Assembly (NCBI GenBank): GCA_902500695.1
Contig: CABVRQ010000014.1
Span: 57,585-70,980, forward strand
DNA length: 13,396 bases
Reading direction: 5' to 3'
Source of the DNA: an uncultured Nitrospira sp.
GTDB lineage: Bacteria; Nitrospirota; Nitrospiria; Nitrospirales; UBA8639
Shown here in pieces: positions 1-6,697 of this stretch. Position 1 is the first letter of the stretch; every line of letters starts with the position of its first letter. A model generated the notes under the pieces. That model worked only from the letters and a program-made list of their open reading frames with translations. It searched no databases and was not told where the DNA came from. A program made the translations under genes and the position numbers.

Positions 1-390
1 GAGAATGGCAAGCTGAAGCGGGAACACATGTTGGCCATATAGGTCCTGATGCAGATAATTGTAATCGTCCGCTTCATATTTGAGTATGAGCGGTATTGGC
101 TTATCCTGGCCGGCTTGATGACAGCGGGTAAGGAATTCCGCATGCGTCGCCGGATAGCTCACCTCGATGCCTATGGCCGTATTCCACCGGTTGGCAATCG
201 GAACCAGATATGGGTACACAGCCCTTCGGAGTTGTTCGATGAGATCAGGAGGCGCATACCGGAAGTACTGATATTCTCCGCGCCCAAACCCATGTCGGCT
301 CATCATGATGCGGCTACGAAACATCTCATCGCACGGATACAAAGATGCCAATGATTGACATTCTTTCGGAGAAAGCAGGCGTTCGGTCAC
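1..390 (-). CDS. 2OG-Fe(II) oxygenase (AlkB/COG3826-like), 3' end outside window
   Basis: This frame was read from the complement and encodes about 130 residues before the window edge, starting from GTG at 390. Visible segments include LLSPKEC, RSRIMMSRHGFGRGEYQYF, IANRWN, EFLTRCHQAGQ and DYNYLHQDLYG. They resemble the family of 2OG-Fe(II) dioxygenases often found beside Ada. HQD supplies the H-x-D iron-binding pair; the distal His and the Arg lie beyond the edge. Such enzymes use Fe(II), oxygen and 2-oxoglutarate for oxidative hydroxylation, and a role in alkylated-base repair is inferred from its place downstream of ada. The GTG start has no convincing ribosome-binding site and removes the usual N-terminal lead-in. 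The same frame continues upstream through an in-frame TAG (430-432) to an ATG at 477, 17 bases after the ada stop. The gene may therefore be 5'-broken or start late. Confidence 0.75.
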   Translation of the reverse strand, partial: MTERLLSPKECQSLASLYPCDEMFRSRIMMSRHGFGRGEYQYFRYAPPDLIEQLRRAVYPYLVPIANRWNTAIGIEVSYPATHAEFLTRCHQAGQDKPIPLILKYEADDYNYLHQDLYGQHVFPLQLAIL

Positions 391-477
391 GGCATGTCCT
401 TGAGCGTTGAAATCATTTGATACCAGTTCCTAATCAAACCGCCTCTCTTGCTCAAATATGCTGTTGTGCAACGCCAT
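391..477 (-). other. Upstream reading-frame extension of the oxygenase with in-frame TAG
   Basis: From ATG at 475-477 the frame reads MALHNSIFEQERRFD, then TAG at 430-432, then ELVSNDFNAQGHA, and runs straight into the oxygenase. The part after the TAG looks like the normal N-terminus of the family, where a D-W-x-x-L-x(3)-L/F-x(3)-G-Y/H-A pattern is usual. The TAG falls where Trp would be expected, so one G-to-A change (TGG to TAG) would explain it. This could be an inactivating mutation, a sequencing error or a start downstream of the stop. Confidence 0.55.
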
Positions 478-494
478 GGGAGATGTTGCTTGCC

Positions 495-1583
495 CTACCA
501 CCCTCCTGTTCGTGCCTCCTGTTCCAGCAATGCTCGTTTTCGTTCAATTCCCCAACGATAGCCAGACATTTCGCCGTTCGTACGGACCACACGATGACAA
601 GGGATCGCCACGGCTATGACATTCGTGCCGCAGGCTCTGGCGACCGCCCGTATTGATTTCGGCGAGCTGATTCTCCTGGCGATGTCGGCATAGCTTGCCG
701 TTGAGCCGGCCGGAATTCCCTGCAAGGCCTTCCAGACCCGTTGCTGAAACGCCGTGCCACGCACGTCCAGCGGCAAATCCCAATCCCGCGCCGGCACTTC
801 GACAAAACCGACTACTTTTGCGACAAGGTGTTCGAAGCCCGCATCACCACCAATGAGATGAGCGTGAGGGAACTGGTTCTGCAAATCACGCGTCAATTGC
901 TCAGGATCATCCCCAAGAAAGATCGCGCAGATGCCGCGTTCACTGTTGGCAACAAGAATCGTCCTAAGAGAACACTCTGCCACCGCAAATCGTATCGTGG
1001 TCCAAGCGCCACCGGCCCGGTACGTGGAAGGGGTCATCCCCAAGATCTCATTGGTGGTTTCATAAAATCTCCCGCTGGAGTTATATCCGGCCTCGTAGAT
1101 GGCATCTGTCACGGTGCCCCTCCTGTGTAATTGGGTCCTCACACGATTGGCGCGATGCGCCGTCACATATTCTTTCGGCGTCAAACCCGTCGTCGCCTTA
1201 AACAGCCGATGAAAATGATAGATACTCAGGCCTGCATAAGCGGCCAATTCTTTGAGATTCGGTGCCTTTTCAGATTTCTCAATGAACCGACAGGCAGCAA
1301 TGACGGTTTTGGTATGTCGATTTCCCCATCCGGGCTGATTTGGTATGCAACGCTTACAGGGACGGAATCCAGCCTTCTCGGCATCTTCACACGTGGCATG
1401 AAAGCGAACGTTTTCGGGCCGTGCCAGGCGGGATCGACAGGACGGATGGCAGTACACGCCGGTGGTTTTAACGGAATAGTAGAATGTGCTGTCGGCTTTC
1501 GGGTCACGGGAAACTACGCTGGCCCAACGAGGGTCATGTGCCGTTGCGACAAAACCTCGAGCCTGGTTCGCTGAGTTTTTCAC
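495..1583 (-). CDS. ada: Bifunctional Ada: methylated-DNA methyltransferase and transcriptional activator
   Basis: The 362-residue protein is close in length to E. coli Ada (354). It has three parts. The N-terminal zinc domain (about 12-85) has Cys45, Cys49, Cys76 and Cys79 in YCHPSC and PCKRC; in Ada one of these accepts methyl groups from phosphotriesters and turns the protein into an activator. An AraC-type helix-turn-helix domain follows (about 92-190). The C-terminal O6-alkylguanine methyltransferase domain (about 200-357) has active-site Cys329 in IPCHRVV, preceded by the FQQRVWKAL helix and the RAVARACG segment. The start is GTG, with AGGGG 5 bases upstream. The next gene begins 17 bases after this stop, suggesting one alkylation-response transcript. 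No Ada box was identified with confidence. Confidence 0.95.
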   Translation of the reverse strand: MKNSANQARGFVATAHDPRWASVVSRDPKADSTFYYSVKTTGVYCHPSCRSRLARPENVRFHATCEDAEKAGFRPCKRCIPNQPGWGNRHTKTVIAACRFIEKSEKAPNLKELAAYAGLSIYHFHRLFKATTGLTPKEYVTAHRANRVRTQLHRRGTVTDAIYEAGYNSSGRFYETTNEILGMTPSTYRAGGAWTTIRFAVAECSLRTILVANSERGICAIFLGDDPEQLTRDLQNQFPHAHLIGGDAGFEHLVAKVVGFVEVPARDWDLPLDVRGTAFQQRVWKALQGIPAGSTASYADIARRISSPKSIRAVARACGTNVIAVAIPCHRVVRTNGEMSGYRWGIERKRALLEQEARTGGW

Positions 1584-1698
1584 GACATCCCCTGTTGAAG
1601 ACTCTTACTCTCATGTTGTAAGCATAATTTACCAAGAAGCCTCCCCCTCCTGACATTCCCCATTTCCGGATCTCAATTTTCTTATACAAAAGTCGCGG

Positions 1699-1714
1699 AC
1701 GGAGTACACTCCGT
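1699..1714. promoter_or_regulatory. Operator-like inverted repeat between ada and the hemerythrin gene
   Basis: The sequence ACGGAGT-AC-ACTCCGT has perfect 7-bp arms with a 2-bp spacer. It lies in the divergent region, 115 bp before the ada start and 160 bp before the hemerythrin start. Short-spaced perfect repeats of this type are typical of dimeric repressors such as the TetR family, but no regulator gene is nearby. On the ada side it is followed by GTATAAG, a possible -10 element. Its function is inferred. Confidence 0.4.
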
Positions 1715-1874
1715 TTCTTGCTTTCCAATTCGCATTTCCCTTTCGGCTCCAGGGTTCTTACCAGTTCACCATGCTCGGGTGACACGACTATGCTTCACAA
1801 CAGTAGGCGTAGGACAGATATTATAAATTTTGCAAAGGGCTCAGAATGGTCATTGACCGGAAAGGAATCAGCCC

Positions 1875-2318
1875 ATGGACATTTTTCAAATTTTAAAAAA
1901 GGATCACCAAACGGCAAAGGATCTATTTAAAAAATTAGAAACTACCGGCTCCCGTGCCACCAAAAGCCGTGAAAAATTGTTCACACAATTAAAAAATGCC
2001 CTGGAAGCCCATTCCCACGGAGAGGAAGCGGTTTTTTATCCTGCACTAAGAGAAAATGCAGAGATGGTAGACATCATTAATGAAGCCACGGAAGAGCATG
2101 CGGAGGTCGCCAATCTTCTGGAAGAACTGGAGGAGCTGGGGCCGGAATCCGAGGAATGGAGTTCAAAACTTTCCGAGCTCAAAAAAAGTGTCCTGCACCA
2201 TGTAAAAGAGGAAGAAGGCAAAATTTTCAAAAAGGCCAAGGACCTCTTAGAAAAGGAAGAATTACAGACATTAGGGAAAGAATTCCAAGAAGCCAAAAAA
2301 CAAGCCACTGCCAGCTAA
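1875..2318 (+). CDS. Hemerythrin HHE-domain protein
   Basis: The 147-residue protein has no signal peptide, so it is probably cytoplasmic. It opens with MDIFQILKKDH and carries spaced His and Glu residues of the HHE family: His11, His46/His48 with Glu51 in HSHGEEAVFYP, His75 in EEHAEV, and His108/109 with Glu112/113 in HHVKEEE. These would bind a di-iron centre in a four-helix bundle, used for oxygen or NO sensing, iron handling or oxidative stress. The Glu/Lys-rich C-terminus is probably a long helix. GGAAAGGAATC lies just upstream of the ATG. A possible -10 (TATAAAT-like) lies near 1820-1830 without a clear -35. A structured hairpin follows at 2364-2404. The exact ligand role is not established. 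Confidence 0.9.
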   Translation: MDIFQILKKDHQTAKDLFKKLETTGSRATKSREKLFTQLKNALEAHSHGEEAVFYPALRENAEMVDIINEATEEHAEVANLLEELEELGPESEEWSSKLSELKKSVLHHVKEEEGKIFKKAKDLLEKEELQTLGKEFQEAKKQATAS

Positions 2319-2363
2319 TGGTTTGTTCATATCCACTATCCCACGGAGGGGAGTCTCGGTCGA

Positions 2364-2404
2364 GAGGCGGCTCTTTCTATTCCGATAGATTATGAAGCCG
2401 CCTC
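2364..2404 (+). terminator. Hairpin downstream of the hemerythrin gene, possible terminator
   Basis: GAGGCGGCT (2364-2372) pairs perfectly with AGCCGCCTC (2396-2404). The 23-base loop contains a second stem, TCTAT-TCCG-ATAGA. T-rich sequence follows (2425-2440), but not directly after the stem, so it is not a textbook intrinsic terminator. It lies 46 bp after the hemerythrin stop. Confidence 0.4.
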
Positions 2405-2608
2405 CCGATTTGAGAATAGCTCCCTCTTTTTGGTGTTTTTATGGTGCTAGATTCGATGCCCATCGCATCACCTGAGTCCGCCTTCCGACCCATCCCAGCG
2501 ACAGAAAAATTCCCTCGCCTGCCATGGCCAACAAACACGTAACATTCGCCACCCACTGAAATTCTTCGGCGTCATGCCATTCGCTGGCGACAGAACGGTG
2601 ACCATCGC

Positions 2609-2935
2609 ATGGTTAATCCAAATGTCGCTCGGGCAAACGTCTCCTCAACTTGTGACAACGGCTTTGTTCACCTGATCGGGATCGGCAACGGCTGTGGAAA
2701 GAACGACCGCATGCCTCCAAGTTTTTCAAACTTCCAGAGGTGGTATAAGGAACCCGGACATGGGACCTCTCACGCGATCCTCGAACAATGGGATGTTCCG
2801 CTGGCTCCCAATCGCTATCCCATTGTGAGAGAATCGGGTAGCATCACCACGATTTACCCTAAAGAAAATAAGGCTCTTAAAATGATGAGGATGGTCGCAC
2901 CACAGGAGGCCCTTGAACGAGGAGCCATAAAGTAG
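2609..2935 (+). CDS. Doubtful hypothetical ORF, 108 aa
   Basis: This ORF is open from an ATG with only a weak purine stretch upstream. The product matches no family I recognise. It has two Cys residues near the N-terminus, no signal peptide and no membrane segment, and a basic C-terminal tail. The same frame is open back to a TAA about 90 bases upstream, and other frames in this stretch contain stops. It could be a chance ORF in a gene-poor gap, a relic, or a lineage-specific small protein. It is listed because it is the only substantial ORF in 2405-3042. Confidence 0.2.
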   Translation: MVNPNVARANVSSTCDNGFVHLIGIGNGCGKNDRMPPSFSNFQRWYKEPGHGTSHAILEQWDVPLAPNRYPIVRESGSITTIYPKENKALKMMRMVAPQEALERGAIK

Positions 2936-3042
2936 TCGCAGATGTGGCCAAAAAAGGAAGAGGCCCCTGCCTCATCGAAACATTTCAAGGCAAGTGTAAA
3001 TTTTTGGCCTTTGGAAAGCAGGAAGTTTTAAAGACAGTCCGC

Positions 3043-3065
3043 TGGGGGAAACGTTGATTCCCCCA
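3043..3065 (+). repeat. Perfect 8-bp hairpin in the intergenic region
   Basis: TGGGGGAA (3043-3050) and TTCCCCCA (3058-3065) form an uninterrupted 8-bp stem with a 7-base loop. No T-run follows directly; the T-rich tract begins about 35 bases later. It could be a weak terminator, a processed 5' UTR element or a protein site, and the sequence alone does not decide. Confidence 0.35.
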
Positions 3066-3175
3066 CGGCGCGATTAACCGATATCCAGTTAAGACGCCTA
3101 TTTTACCTTTTTTAGTTTTTTTTATAGGATAGTCCTAAAATTTCGACCGCCACACACTAACAAGGAGGGTTCTCT

Positions 3176-3577
3176 ATGCGAGCTTTAGCGTATGTTTTGA
3201 TTGGAGTGTTAGGGGGAATTGGCGTCATGATGTTTTCGGCTGGTGCGAGCGAACAACCCCTTCATTCGCCACCGATGGGGTATGCCATGGCTGCCCCCGA
3301 AACAGATGACCCGACACCCTGGACGGGAGATGATCTCCTGGAGATGGCACGAATCTATGATCAACAAGCCGATGAACTGCAAATGGACGCTGTCCGCATA
3401 GAACGGCGAGCCACATCCCTTATGCTGAAACCGCATATGGATCCCAAAGGCTTTCAACGGACCAGCCTTATGCATGTGGCCTCCTCACGCTGGAAAGCGG
3501 CTAAGGAATTACGAGAAATGGCAAACATGCATAGAGCTGAAGGACAACGCCTTATGGAAGATAATAAAGTGGGATGA
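3176..3577 (+). CDS. Small exported helical protein of unknown function
   Basis: The 133-residue protein begins with a Sec-type signal peptide (MRALAYVLIGVLGGIGVMMF, then SAGASEQ), with cleavage likely near residues 23-25. The mature protein starts with a Pro-rich linker. It continues as two long charged, Met-rich helical stretches (about 50-85 and 97-128), so a periplasmic helical hairpin is likely. There are no Cys residues or recognisable catalytic motif. AAGGAGGG 6 bases before the ATG is an excellent ribosome-binding site, so translation is probably strong. There is no obvious operon partner, as the next 200 bases and the IS remnant hold no intact gene. I do not recognise the family. Confidence 0.75.
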   Translation: MRALAYVLIGVLGGIGVMMFSAGASEQPLHSPPMGYAMAAPETDDPTPWTGDDLLEMARIYDQQADELQMDAVRIERRATSLMLKPHMDPKGFQRTSLMHVASSRWKAAKELREMANMHRAEGQRLMEDNKVG

Positions 3578-3773
3578 AGGTAACGACTAGACAAAACCAG
3601 AACTTACGAGTGAATGGAAAGTATGAACAAACATCTGAGGAATATTTTCACAAAAATGAGAGATGCCTATTTGTGTGGATTGGCAGCCAACCGAAAAGGG
3701 AAGGCGCAGTCTTTCCACTAAGGTCGGGAATTTAAAAAAATTTTCGTTCTGGCCGAATGGACAATAGCCAACC

Positions 3774-3785
3774 GAGGTGGTCCCA
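3774..3785 (+). repeat. Left terminal inverted repeat of the IS3 remnant
   Basis: GAGGTGGTCCCA is an exact reverse complement of 4377-4388. The base before it is C rather than the expected T of a TG end. Confidence 0.7.
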
Positions 3786-3840
3786 GGAACTCGGACAGGG
3801 TGTTACGCGACAATTCCTGACCAGAGCAAAGTCATGGATT

Positions 3841-4138
3841 ATGAGTTGAATCCGAAAGCATCCTGCGAATGGTAAAACCATAGAGGCGTTAGCGGCGATT
3901 CGAGAACATGCCTCGATATCGAAACCAGCTTGAAAATATGGCGTGCATGCGCCCATCATTCTCCACTGGAAACGTGAAGGCCCTGCCCCTCATGGAGGCG
4001 GGGTTTTCAGGAAAACATGAGAAGAGCCACACGGATCAGGAGGCTCAAATTCATGAGTTGCATGCCAAAATTGGCCAATTGAGTGTGGAACGGAATTCTT
4101 TAGTCGATGCCTCCAACCGGTTGGGGGTTAGGAGATAA
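3841..4138 (+). pseudogene. IS3-family OrfA relic (frameshifted, with internal stops)
   Basis: In the first frame, from about 3841, the translation gives RKHPANGKTIEALAAIREH, a stop near 3931, then KYGVHAPIILHWKRE. These match the HTH region of IS3 OrfA proteins (x-EF-K-x-ALxAIREHKTI..LA.KYGVHPTQI..WKR). A shift to the second frame near 3972 continues with GFSGKHEKSHTDQEAQ, then IHELHAKIGQLSVERNSL, the usual OrfA leucine-zipper tail. There is also a TGA two codons after the first ATG. At least one frameshift and two stops make it non-functional. Confidence 0.75.
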
Positions 4139-4144
4139 CAAGAA

Positions 4145-4260
4145 ATGGTAGAGCCACCTCATGATCATCTGAGTAGCAGGACGCCGTGTCAGCTCTCTCC
4201 ATCAGCCGCTCTGGCCGGCATGATAAGCCAATTCGACTTTCGATGGGCAAACCCAGGATG
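4145..4260 (+). pseudogene. Relic of the IS3 OrfB N-terminus
   Basis: After the OrfA relic, an ATG at 4145 opens MVEPPHDHLSSRTPCQL. A frame change then gives LSISRSGRHDKPI. Together these resemble the start of IS3 OrfB (MVEP.H..LS...QC.LLSISRS..YY.P). No DDE catalytic region remains before the right terminal repeat. The assignment rests on short matches and on position. Confidence 0.45.
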
Positions 4261-4376
4261 AGGAGTATATTCTTTCTCGTCGCACGCAGGGCCCCAACCC
4301 CAAGGGTGAGAAACACGCGGCATAACATCAACCAGCTAGTTGTCGCTTAACTTCGCCGCAAATCTCTCCAATAAAG

Positions 4377-4388
4377 TGGGACCACCTC
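4377..4388 (-). repeat. Right terminal inverted repeat of the IS3 remnant
   Basis: TGGGACCACCTC is followed by A, giving the terminal CA of IS3-family ends. It pairs exactly with 3774-3785. Confidence 0.7.
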
Positions 4389-4389
4389 A

Positions 4390-4636
4390 CCTGACTGACT
4401 CCTTCCCCCCCGCCCGCAGGCCAGGAAACCGGAAGATGCCCTCCCTTGAGGCTAAGCCCTTAGGGTGACACCGATACCAACAGAAGCCACTGTGATTACT
4501 ACAGCCTCTGGTTGCCGATTTTGCCCCATCTCTTTTCCTCTTGTAGGTTAACGCGCAACGAAATGGAGGAACTGTGACGGCTGGGAGTATCTCCCGCAAG
4601 GGTGACCTGGCAGATTTTTTCCAAAACTCAAACCTA
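4390..4636. other. Intergenic region without a supported gene
   Basis: This stretch lies between the IS right end and the stop of the mscS-type gene. I see no convincing gene or classical terminator. A short GGGAG-TAT-CTCCC-type stem is present near 4582-4595, without a T-run in the mscS direction. Confidence 0.4.
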
Positions 4637-6019
4637 TCACTTCAGTAGATCCTTTTCCTGATTCTCTGTTCGATCCTTCGAGATTTGCTCAACAATATGG
4701 TTATCTTTGGTGACATCGGCCTGAGAACTTGATGGGACAGCGGATGCTGGAGCATCCTTTTGATGATCGGTCTGCTCAACAACGGCCTGGCCATCAAGAG
4801 GGGAAGATCCCTGTATCTTCAGACGATAGATGGGTTCGGGCATTTCATAATTGGCCAGATCAAAGGCCTCTTTTACGGCCCGAATCGCTTCACTTCTGAC
4901 CTTTTGGTAATCGTATTGGTCCTGCGTCGTCCAGGCAAACATTTTCAGTATCACATTTGAATCACCTAATTTTTCTACCGCACACCGGACCGGCGGATCA
5001 GCAATCACCCCGCAGGTGTGTTGTAATGTCGTGATGGCCAGTTCCAGCGCAGCTTTTATGTCGACGGCGGTATCAATACCGACCTCAAACGTAAAGCGCC
5101 GCTTGGGATTCCTTGAATAATTGAGAATAATGCCTTTGTATACCGTGGCATTCGGTATTCGCACATGATTCCCGTCCAATGTCATGAGAATGGTCTCCCT
5201 CGATGTCAATTTCATCACCAAGCCTTCATAATTTTCCAGAACAATTTGGTCCAGTGGCCGAAACGGTTGTCGAATACTCAACAAGATGCTGGCAATGTAA
5301 TTTTCCACCGTATCCCGAAGGGCAAATCCAATGGCCAGCCCCATCACCCCGGCCACACCCACAATCGTTCCCAACAAGGCCGTCGCGTCGAGGATTTCGA
5401 GCATGACAATAAAGCCAATAAATAGGACGGTCCCTTTGACGATCTGTTTAAGTAACGACTGCAAAAAGGCATGCGGAGTAACTTTTTCATACAAACGATC
5501 CCATCTGGTCATAAAGGCTGCCACGAACCAAAAGGCGAGAAACACCAGCAAGGCAATGATTAATAAGGGAAGAAAGGAAACAAACGCATTCAGTTGGTTC
5601 ACCATTTTTTCCTGGACAACGGTCAGCCGTTCACGGACTTCAGTTCGTTGGGTAATTTCGTCCGTCACACTGACCACTCCCTCAACACGTCCGGCAAGTT
5701 CAGCCGCCTGTTCATGGGCCCCTTTATCGGGAGTTTGTCCGCTCAGGCGAACCACCCCTCCCTTCACGGCAATGTCAACATCTGCCAGGGAAGGCAAATT
5801 CTTAAAGACATCTGCAAGACGTTGTTTGATGAGACTATCTTCAATCTTGTCCGCTCCCACCGCAATTTCCTGCGGAAAATTGGTTGGCCGGGAACCTGCG
5901 GGTAACTCTGGCCTATCCACAGGCTCCTGGGCCCACACCGGCTCATACCGAACAGACCATAGGCCCAGAATGAGGACTACCATTAATAATGAGTAAAATC
6001 TGAAGTGCATGACATTCAT
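4637..6019 (-). CDS. BON-domain MscS-family mechanosensitive channel
   Basis: From the ATG at 6019 the protein has 460 residues. An ATG at 6010 is equally well placed behind AAGGA. An upstream in-frame ATG at 6100 exists but adds 27 residues that break the signal peptide. Order of parts: signal peptide (about 1-30, ending VWA/QEP); a periplasmic BON domain (about 58-123, with VRLSGQTP and VEGVVSVTDEI); a membrane helix (about 146-170); a second helix (about 190-217); the MscS pore helix (about 218-248, VAGVMGLAIGFALRD then VENYIASILL); and the cytoplasmic beta domain (IRQPF..D.I, RIPNATVYKGIILNYSR). The C-terminal tail is Gln/Asp/Lys-rich and probably disordered. MscS proteins release solutes when membrane tension rises. 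BON domains bind envelope lipids or proteins, so this one may sense the envelope. It is transcribed away from the AI-2E gene. Confidence 0.9.
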   Translation of the reverse strand: MNVMHFRFYSLLMVVLILGLWSVRYEPVWAQEPVDRPELPAGSRPTNFPQEIAVGADKIEDSLIKQRLADVFKNLPSLADVDIAVKGGVVRLSGQTPDKGAHEQAAELAGRVEGVVSVTDEITQRTEVRERLTVVQEKMVNQLNAFVSFLPLLIIALLVFLAFWFVAAFMTRWDRLYEKVTPHAFLQSLLKQIVKGTVLFIGFIVMLEILDATALLGTIVGVAGVMGLAIGFALRDTVENYIASILLSIRQPFRPLDQIVLENYEGLVMKLTSRETILMTLDGNHVRIPNATVYKGIILNYSRNPKRRFTFEVGIDTAVDIKAALELAITTLQHTCGVIADPPVRCAVEKLGDSNVILKMFAWTTQDQYDYQKVRSEAIRAVKEAFDLANYEMPEPIYRLKIQGSSPLDGQAVVEQTDHQKDAPASAVPSSSQADVTKDNHIVEQISKDRTENQEKDLLK

Positions 6020-6241
6020 CCTTGTCCTTGCTCCCCTCATTGTCTGCCCTGGGGCACAGACCAACAGAATGTTGGACCTCCCCGGTAAAAGTGTAATCAC
6101 CCCATCAAGCGAGACCCGAATTTATCCCGCTGCTGAGGAAAAAGCGGTTCTCCCCTTCCGGATGGAAATTGTGCCATTGCGGTCAAGAAGGACACAACGG
6201 CATTACGTCATACATTAGGGGCCTGGAGAAAGGAGACGAAC
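6020..6241. other. 5' region of the mscS-type gene
   Basis: This non-coding stretch lies between divergent genes. AAGGA immediately upstream of the channel start (about 6023-6031, minus strand) is its ribosome-binding site. No promoter was assigned with confidence. Confidence 0.35.
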
Positions 6242-6265
6242 ATGAAGGTCAGAATAATCTCATGA
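6242..6265 (+). CDS. Seven-codon minicistron with ideal ribosome-binding site
   Basis: AAGGAG at 6230-6235 lies 6 bases before ATG 6242, the best ribosome-binding site in the neighbourhood. The frame encodes only MKVRIIS before TGA at 6263-6265, which overlaps the ATG of the following ORF (TCATGA). It may be a leader peptide coupled to the next ORF, or the 5' end of a gene broken by a frameshift. Confidence 0.3.
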   Translation: MKVRIIS

Positions 6266-6477
6266 GAATCGTCCTGAGCGAAATCACGATTGACAGAAGG
6301 CATGCCAGGATCATATTCAATAGTTCACGAATCGGTATAAAATTTTCAACAGACAAGTACAGGTCTTACCATCGAAAAACATCCGTCACATTCGCTCCCT
6401 GCATACTGTCGAGATCCAGGTTAGAGGATACGGATACTTTAGATGTTCCGCGTAGTGATTTGTCCATAATAAGTTAA
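6262..6477 (+). CDS. Small basic ORF of unknown function, 71 aa
   Basis: The ORF begins at an ATG overlapping the stop of the seven-codon minicistron, so it could be translated by coupling. The product is Arg/Ser-rich and basic, with no signal peptide or membrane segment, and matches no family I know. The same frame is open upstream to about 6169. Without the strong upstream ribosome-binding site I would dismiss it as chance. Confidence 0.25.
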   Translation: MRIVLSEITIDRRHARIIFNSSRIGIKFSTDKYRSYHRKTSVTFAPCILSRSRLEDTDTLDVPRSDLSIIS

Positions 6478-6697
6478 TGAGCCAGTTTCTTATCATAAAT
6501 TTGAATGGGGTTTGGGGGACACCATTCTAACCCATAAAGCTTTCTACGATTCAATCATTAGTCTTACGGTAAAATCTGTTACACTCCATTTGTTGATGAT
6601 GGCGGAGCATGTAAAAATGATCATTTTTTCCGTCCCGTTGACCAGGCGAAAGGTTTCAGCTGTGCCGATGTTCCAACTTCCTACGGCGTCATCATAA
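6478..6697. other. Upstream region of the AI-2E-family gene
   Basis: A 61-aa frame from TTG 6512 ends in TAA at 6695-6697, directly abutting the ATG of the next gene. It is probably a chance ORF, but the TAA-ATG junction could allow coupled translation. No clear promoter pair was found. Confidence 0.3.

Larger units (their letters stand above)
2405..3175. other. Gene-poor intergenic stretch
   Basis: Apart from the doubtful ORF at 2609-2935, nothing coding is supported here. Two structures are visible. One is a hairpin, TGGGGGAA-acgttga-TTCCCCCA, at 3043-3065. The other is a short palindrome, TAGGA-TAG-TCCTA, at 3125-3137, directly after a T-rich tract (about 3100-3124). The palindrome sits 39 bp before the next gene, where an operator or promoter would be expected. 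No clear -35/-10 pair was found. Confidence 0.4.
3773..4389 (+). mobile_element. Decayed, internally deleted IS3-family insertion sequence
   Basis: GAGGTGGTCCCA at 3774-3785 is matched exactly by its reverse complement TGGGACCACCTC at 4377-4388. The right end finishes in CA, as IS3-family ends do; the left-end T is changed to C. Between the ends lie a broken orfA and a short relic like the start of orfB. At 617 bp it is about half of a complete IS3 element (1.2-1.5 kb), so most of orfB is deleted. No flanking target duplication is evident (AAC on the left, CCT on the right). It is immobile and old. Confidence 0.75.

Noticed and set aside
1131..1574. 147-aa plus-strand frame and other long frames opposite ada
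   Set aside because: They lie antisense to the clear Ada domains, carry no family signal, and are by-products of codon use in ada.
1534..1785. 83-aa minus-strand frame across the ada promoter
   Set aside because: It runs into the ada coding start in another frame, has no ribosome-binding site or recognisable motif, and spans likely regulatory DNA.
3614..3721. 35-aa frame beginning MESMNKHLRN
   Set aside because: No properly spaced ribosome-binding site, no repeat or homologue in the window, and it lies in gene-poor DNA next to the IS fossil.
5331..5996. 221-aa plus-strand frame opposite the mscS-type gene
   Set aside because: It is Ser/Thr/Arg-rich low-complexity translation antisense to a well-supported channel protein, with no ribosome-binding site.
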